From: JBMYXZ01 sp049608925
GTDB lineage: Bacteria; Pseudomonadota; Alphaproteobacteria; JAGOMX01
Assembly (NCBI GenBank): GCA_049608925.1
Contig: JBMYXZ010000057.1
Coordinates: forward strand, 1-8,908
DNA: 8,908 bases
Direction of reading: 5' to 3'
Below, in pieces: positions 5,235 through 8,908 of the stretch. Within the stretch, counting starts at the first letter, position 1; the number at the start of each line of letters is the position of its first letter. A model generated the notes under the pieces. It saw only the letters and a program-made list of their open reading frames with translations, had not been told where the DNA came from and ran no database searches. Made by a program: the position numbers and the translations under genes.

Positions 5235-6257
5235 ATGAAACATTTTCTTACGCCTATTATTATCATTGCTGCTGTGCATTGCGCAAGCGCAATAGATATA
5301 AACCAGTCCGTGCAAATCTCGCGAGAACTATGCGACCGCATAATGGTGGACCATATTCCTGATGGATCTGTGGCTTATCAACCCGATACAGGCGTGGTGC
5401 CTGCAGACCTGGGTGGCAGCATCCAAATCACACCGCCAACGCAGATCCGCATTCCGGTACAGATTGATTTAGAGCGCTATCTTGCGATCTCTAGGCGAGA
5501 CACTACTAAGAATCATCACCAACTATCAGCGACTCAGGGTGCGCTGGATCATAACAACACGAACCTAAATACCTTTAATAGAACACTTGAAAAGGCTGTC
5601 ACGACCATCCGCCAGGAAAATGATAAAATTGCCGAAAAGGTTAAACATTCTGGGACTTCAGCATCCACTATCCACCAAAGCATTAATGCTGTTAACGAAA
5701 AAGCGACACAGGCGATCAGCACTTTAAACAATATGGTGCCAGTATTAAATCGCTCGGAAAACAGCTATAAAGACAGCCTTAAACGCCTTGAAAAGCAATT
5801 CACCCCGTACGAACGCGACCCGATAGTCATTGACCGTAACGAGACCTTTCGTAAAAGTCATTTACAGCGCCTGTCAGCGCAATCATCTGAACTGAACAAA
5901 ACATCAACTCAAATATCGGCTTTGAAGTCTGAGCTTCAGCGCCACGCTGCTTTACGGCATGACAGTCCTCATAAAATAACCGACACCCTGCCCCATGGCC
6001 AGGTTGAAAGCTTTGAGACCTCCGTAAGCACTGCTGAACAGTCTTTCACAGCCTTTTCAGGCACAACAGCAGACTTTCAGAAAAAGTTTGATACTTTGAA
6101 CCTTAAAAAGACTTCGTTCGTGGAGGACGCTTTCCTGGGGAATATAGAGGCTCACCTTGATGGGCGCTTGTATTACAATGGACAACCCTTATTTCAGCAA
6201 GATCAATGGCAGATTAAAGAAGCCTGCAGGCGTGTATATTTAGCTACAAGAAAGTGA
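5235..6257 (+). CDS. Exported coiled-coil protein of unknown function (340 aa)
   Basis: The product has a signal peptide at residues 1-19 (MKHFLTPIIIIAAVHCASA before IDINQ). Next comes a short N-terminal domain with Cys33 and the segment VAYQPDTGVVPADLGGS (46-62) and a beta-like IQITPPTQIRIPVQIDL. A long Gln/Asn/Ser/Lys-rich helical region follows at about 90-295, with heptad-like spacing suggesting coiled coil. The compact C-terminal motif is AHLDGRLYYNGQPL (306-319) followed by Cys331. From memory, alphaproteobacterial hypothetical proteins share the V-A-Y-x-P...V-x-P-A-D-L start and the DGR-Y-NGQPL end, so these look like conserved domains joined by a variable spacer. Cys33 and Cys331 could form a disulfide. 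The role is unknown; a periplasmic or surface-structural role is a guess. It starts 17 bp from bolA and ends at a strong terminator. Confidence 0.85.
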   Translation: MKHFLTPIIIIAAVHCASAIDINQSVQISRELCDRIMVDHIPDGSVAYQPDTGVVPADLGGSIQITPPTQIRIPVQIDLERYLAISRRDTTKNHHQLSATQGALDHNNTNLNTFNRTLEKAVTTIRQENDKIAEKVKHSGTSASTIHQSINAVNEKATQAISTLNNMVPVLNRSENSYKDSLKRLEKQFTPYERDPIVIDRNETFRKSHLQRLSAQSSELNKTSTQISALKSELQRHAALRHDSPHKITDTLPHGQVESFETSVSTAEQSFTAFSGTTADFQKKFDTLNLKKTSFVEDAFLGNIEAHLDGRLYYNGQPLFQQDQWQIKEACRRVYLATRK

Positions 6258-6262
6258 AAGCA

Positions 6263-6294
6263 AAAGGGCCGCCCTAAGGCAGCCCTTTCTTTTT
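6263..6294 (+). terminator. Rho-independent terminator, probably bidirectional
   Basis: AAAGGGC (6263-6269) pairs with GCCCTTT (6282-6288). After one C-A mismatch, GCC (6271-6273) pairs with GGC (6278-6280) around a CTAA loop, and TTTCTTTTT follows. It begins 5 bp after the stop of the 340-aa gene. Read leftward, the same hairpin lies just after the adhesin stop (6298-6300) and is followed by TTTTGCTTT, so it likely ends both convergent transcripts. Confidence 0.88.
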
Positions 6295-6297
6295 GTA

Positions 6298-8908
6298 TTA
6301 TCCTTCGTCGTATTGAACTTTGATATCTTGATGGATCAAAATATCCACACCATCGTTGTGGTGATAGGTTATAAAGCCATCATCATCAGCCGGACCGTCT
6401 GCGACCCAGCCATCTCCAATATCGACACTATCATGTTCATCACCATCAATCCGTAAGTGATTGTCACCGTCTGTCATGTGTACGACATCATCAACAGATA
6501 GCTTCAAGGATGTATCGGTGCCCTCTTTACGGCTTAGGTCAAGCTCTTCAATATTTTTAACGAACTTAACGCCACTAAGATCGACATCGCCCACTTCTAG
6601 GAAGTGCACGGTATCATAACCACTGCCACCGTCGATAAGGGCGTCATCTTCATCAAAGACCATGTGATCGTCGCCGCTGCCGCCTTTGAGAGTATCCTTA
6701 CCCTCACCACCAACAAGAACATCATTGCCTCCGCTGCCATTAAGTGTGTCGTTACCCTTGCCACCAAGTAGTAAATCATCTCCATCACGACCGATAAGCT
6801 TGTCATCACCATCTTTTCCAACAAGATAGTCATCTTTGCTACTGCTGCCCTTTAGAGTATTATCACCGTCATTGCCTTCTTTGACATGCAGGTCATCGCT
6901 GATTTCAGGACCGAACTCTTTAAAGCCAAACTCATCCGCTTCGCCCCAAGGCTCGCCTTCATAGTCATCTTGACCATCATTGTTTTCGACAACATGCTGC
7001 TGAACATCATCGTCCATATCTTTTTCAGCCACTTCAACCGAAATCACATGAGGCTCGCTAGTAGCGCCCTCTTCATCGGTTGCTTTAAAGCTGATTTTGC
7101 GGATACCTGTGATGTACTCGCCATCCCCATCAGTGCCCGGTTGTAATAAGATAGAAGACATAATCTGGCTGTATTCCAGTTCACTAGCTGCACCAACGAT
7201 AGTAATCATGTTTGTACCACTACCATTGACCACAACACCTGCTGGAAGCATAAACGCCGGATGCAGTATCAAAACGTCATCCATTGAGGCTTCTTCTTCA
7301 AGTTTAACCATCGCACTGACAATCTCATTATCTTCCGGATCATCAACTTTCACGTCCGCAAAGTTATTCACTGCGATTGCATTGGCTGGGCCAATGTCTG
7401 CGAAGAATGTGATGTCGTTAAAGTCTAAGTCAGAATCTTCAACACCCTCGAGGTCTTCAAATCCTATCAGTGCTGAACCATTAGCACTTACACGAGAGAA
7501 GACGTGTTGCAGGCCATCACTGTTCAAGCCAATGCTGTCATCGTCAACGCGTGCAGCACTATGCCAGATGCCTTCTTCACCATATTCAGACATGATAGTC
7601 ACGTCAGACCCACCACCATTTGGCTCGTAGATCAATTTCGGCGAATCGGTCATGATTGTTGCATCTTGATGTGTATCAGGATCAACAAACTTGAATGTAC
7701 CATCCTGCAAGTTATTCCAGTTATTCTGATCAGCGCCATCCGGAATCAAGAAGAATCCGATGGTCGTGCCCGCAGGCAATGGATCACCTGGGTTCTGACC
7801 TGGCAAGTTCAAGAATGCCATATCACCAGAATTCAGGCTATCTGTATCTGTCCAGATCATTTGGACATTTTCAATATTGCCGTTCTCGTCAATCGTGTAC
7901 CAGCCCATGGCATTGTTAAAGCCAGCACCTTCCTCATTAAAGGTTATCTTGACGGGATGCTCATGCTGCAAGTGAATACCACCAAGACCATTAACTGACT
8001 CAGGATACCCTGGAATCATCTCAGCTTCTTCAATTGACGCAAGCAATTCTTCTGCACCCGCAGGCAAGTTAAAGGCGAAGTCGATTTCATCCTTAGAAAT
8101 GCAGACTTCCTGGTCTGCCATGATTGTAGGCGGCAAGTTATCACTTGTGCCTTCAACCTTATAGCGCGGATCGATCTGATCCGTTTTACCATTCGCATCA
8201 ATGGCCTGAATCCACCACTGACCACTATTTGAGTGTGCTTCTTCACCATCATTCAAGTGGTTGTAATACGCCTCGCCAGATTCTGTCAGGGTAATGCTAA
8301 CTTTATTGCCCTCACCCATACTTAACAGAGCATAACCATCTTTAGAAAGAACTTCAGTGCCCTCTACAAGATCCATAAACTGGCCATCCACTTTGATTTT
8401 ATATGTGTGTGTATCGCCATGATCTGGATCACTAACAAGATCATCCAAATCAATCATATACGCTGGACCAGGCTCTCCATTTGCAGCTTCTTTCAAGCAT
8501 GCCTTGAAGTTGTGCATCTCAGGAGAATCATTCGTGCCTTCAACCTTATAGCGTGGATCAATCTGATCATGCTTGCCGCCTTCATCAGTCACGCGAATCC
8601 ACCACTGGCTAGGATCAGACTGCACAACCTTACCTTCTGGCAAGTGGTTGTAATATGCTTCGCCTGCTGCTGTTAGCATGATAGATAGCTTGTTCCCTTC
8701 GCCAACGGTCAGTTTCGCATATCCGTCCTTGGATAGTACTTCCATGCCTTCGGTCAAATCAACAAACGCGCCATCAACCTTGATCGTAAAGCCGTATGAA
8801 TCATCATGATCTGGATCACTGACAAGATCATCTAGGTCAACCATGTAAGGCTCACCAGCCATATGATCCATTGCCTCTTTCAAGCACGCCTTAAAGTTGT
8901 GCATCTCA
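6298..8908 (-). CDS. Large secreted RTX adhesin, C-terminal part (5' end outside the window)
   Basis: The frame is open to the right edge, so only the last 868-869 residues are seen; the Met at 8904 lies inside a repeat and is not the start. Numbering from that Met, the order is: two 129-residue cadherin/VCBS-like repeats (1-258) ending VEGTND/VEGTSD; a DUF4114-type domain (about 318-504) with GFFLIPDGADQ and GFEDLEGVEDSDLDFND; a cadherin-like domain (512-626) ending ISFKATDEEGATS; an acidic linker (629-675); RTX calcium-binding nonapeptides (676-765, such as GGKGNDTLNGSGGNDVL); and a C-terminal beta region ending DILIHQDIKVQYDEG. The composition is strongly Asp/Glu-rich. This architecture is typical of type I-secreted, calcium-stabilised biofilm or attachment adhesins. 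The uncleaved secretion signal should be at the C-terminus. The ABC exporter genes are not in the window. Confidence 0.9.
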   Translation of the reverse strand, partial: EMHNFKACLKEAMDHMAGEPYMVDLDDLVSDPDHDDSYGFTIKVDGAFVDLTEGMEVLSKDGYAKLTVGEGNKLSIMLTAAGEAYYNHLPEGKVVQSDPSQWWIRVTDEGGKHDQIDPRYKVEGTNDSPEMHNFKACLKEAANGEPGPAYMIDLDDLVSDPDHGDTHTYKIKVDGQFMDLVEGTEVLSKDGYALLSMGEGNKVSITLTESGEAYYNHLNDGEEAHSNSGQWWIQAIDANGKTDQIDPRYKVEGTSDNLPPTIMADQEVCISKDEIDFAFNLPAGAEELLASIEEAEMIPGYPESVNGLGGIHLQHEHPVKITFNEEGAGFNNAMGWYTIDENGNIENVQMIWTDTDSLNSGDMAFLNLPGQNPGDPLPAGTTIGFFLIPDGADQNNWNNLQDGTFKFVDPDTHQDATIMTDSPKLIYEPNGGGSDVTIMSEYGEEGIWHSAARVDDDSIGLNSDGLQHVFSRVSANGSALIGFEDLEGVEDSDLDFNDITFFADIGPANAIAVNNFADVKVDDPEDNEIVSAMVKLEEEASMDDVLILHPAFMLPAGVVVNGSGTNMITIVGAASELEYSQIMSSILLQPGTDGDGEYITGIRKISFKATDEEGATSEPHVISVEVAEKDMDDDVQQHVVENNDGQDDYEGEPWGEADEFGFKEFGPEISDDLHVKEGNDGDNTLKGSSSKDDYLVGKDGDDKLIGRDGDDLLLGGKGNDTLNGSGGNDVLVGGEGKDTLKGGSGDDHMVFDEDDALIDGGSGYDTVHFLEVGDVDLSGVKFVKNIEELDLSRKEGTDTSLKLSVDDVVHMTDGDNHLRIDGDEHDSVDIGDGWVADGPADDDGFITYHHNDGVDILIHQDIKVQYDEG
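6610..6879 (-). repeat. RTX (hemolysin-type) calcium-binding nonapeptide repeats
   Basis: About seven to eight tandem GGxGxDxLx-like units lie at residues 676-765 of the visible adhesin, for example KDGDDKLIG, RDGDDLLLG, GKGNDTLNG, SGGNDVLVG and GEGKDTLKG, closing with DGGSGYDTVHF. Such repeats fold into a parallel beta-roll when they bind calcium outside the cell. Confidence 0.93.
8131..8517 (-). repeat. Adhesin 129-codon repeat, copy 2 (C-proximal)
   Basis: It begins MHNFKACLKEA and ends near QIDPRYKVEGTSD. Compared with copy 1 it keeps ten-residue blocks such as MHNFKACLKE, DLDDLVSDPDH, EVLSKDGYA and QIDPRYKVEGT, while other positions and many synonymous codons differ, so it is an old duplication. 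It carries one cysteine (Cys136 of the visible part). Confidence 0.85.
8518..8904 (-). repeat. Adhesin 129-codon repeat, copy 1
   Basis: It begins MHNFKACLKEA and ends QIDPRYKVEGTNDSPE, followed directly by copy 2. The unit resembles VCBS or cadherin-like domains, with D-P-D-H in the first third, a WW-I strand and a V-x-G-T-N-D junction. The open frame runs on into the right edge with the same E before M, so more copies probably lie outside the window. Confidence 0.85.

Noticed and set aside
6610..6879. Tandem DNA repeat or CRISPR-like array from recurring ATC/CAC patterns
   Set aside because: The periodicity comes from RTX nonapeptide codons; units are 27 bp, imperfect, and without spacers.
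6852..7037. Met/Lys-rich 61-78 aa frames on the minus strand within the adhesin region
   Set aside because: They are frame-shifted readings of GAT/GAC-rich adhesin codons, inside a single uninterrupted ORF.
7097..7630. 177-aa Ser/Thr-rich frame on the plus strand
   Set aside because: It is antisense to the adhesin; its composition follows from reading Asp/Glu-rich codons backwards. It has no ribosome site and no recognisable fold.

Overview
The window looks like a piece of an alphaproteobacterial chromosome of moderate GC content with AT-rich intergenic gaps. The evidence is the gene content: an Nfu protein with an N-terminal Nfu_N domain starting MFIQ, an intracellular Cys-type polyhydroxyalkanoate (PHA) depolymerase, a short BolA protein, and a coiled-coil exported protein whose ends I recall from alphaproteobacterial hypothetical proteins. 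The order cannot be fixed from the sequence. No tRNA, rRNA, transposase or CRISPR array was seen.

Layout. At the left edge, 1-60 may be the last 19 codons of a rightward gene. From 57 to 4650 there is a leftward block, in transcription order: Nfu-type Fe-S carrier (TTG start), Bax-like peptidoglycan hydrolase, CDP-alcohol phosphatidyltransferase, guanylate kinase (gmk), PHA depolymerase (phaZ) and a small exported protein. The gaps are 17 to 68 bp, so at least nfu/bax-like and CDP-AP/gmk are probably co-transcribed. The 4651-5234 region is compact: a rightward 46-codon ORF with a good ribosome binding site converges on and overlaps the 3' end of a leftward bolA gene. bolA in turn diverges, across only 17 bp, from a rightward gene for a 340-aa exported coiled-coil protein. 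A rho-independent terminator at 6263-6294 separates that gene from the convergent 3' end of a very large leftward gene, which runs off the right edge. It encodes a secreted acidic RTX adhesin with two 129-residue cadherin/VCBS-like repeats, a DUF4114 domain, another cadherin-like domain and calcium-binding nonapeptides.

Function. Most of the left block is housekeeping: Fe-S maturation (nfu, and separately bolA), wall remodelling, phospholipid head-group transfer, nucleotide metabolism and carbon-reserve mobilisation. The right end is surface and biofilm biology. The parts most worth checking are the 46-aa secreted or membrane peptide antisense to the end of bolA, a 10-bp inverted repeat that could bury the start codon of the phosphatidyltransferase, a possibly leaderless divergent promoter at bolA, a Bax-like hydrolase lacking a usual segment, and adhesin repeats that each carry one cysteine. 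No clearly new multi-gene system was recognised.
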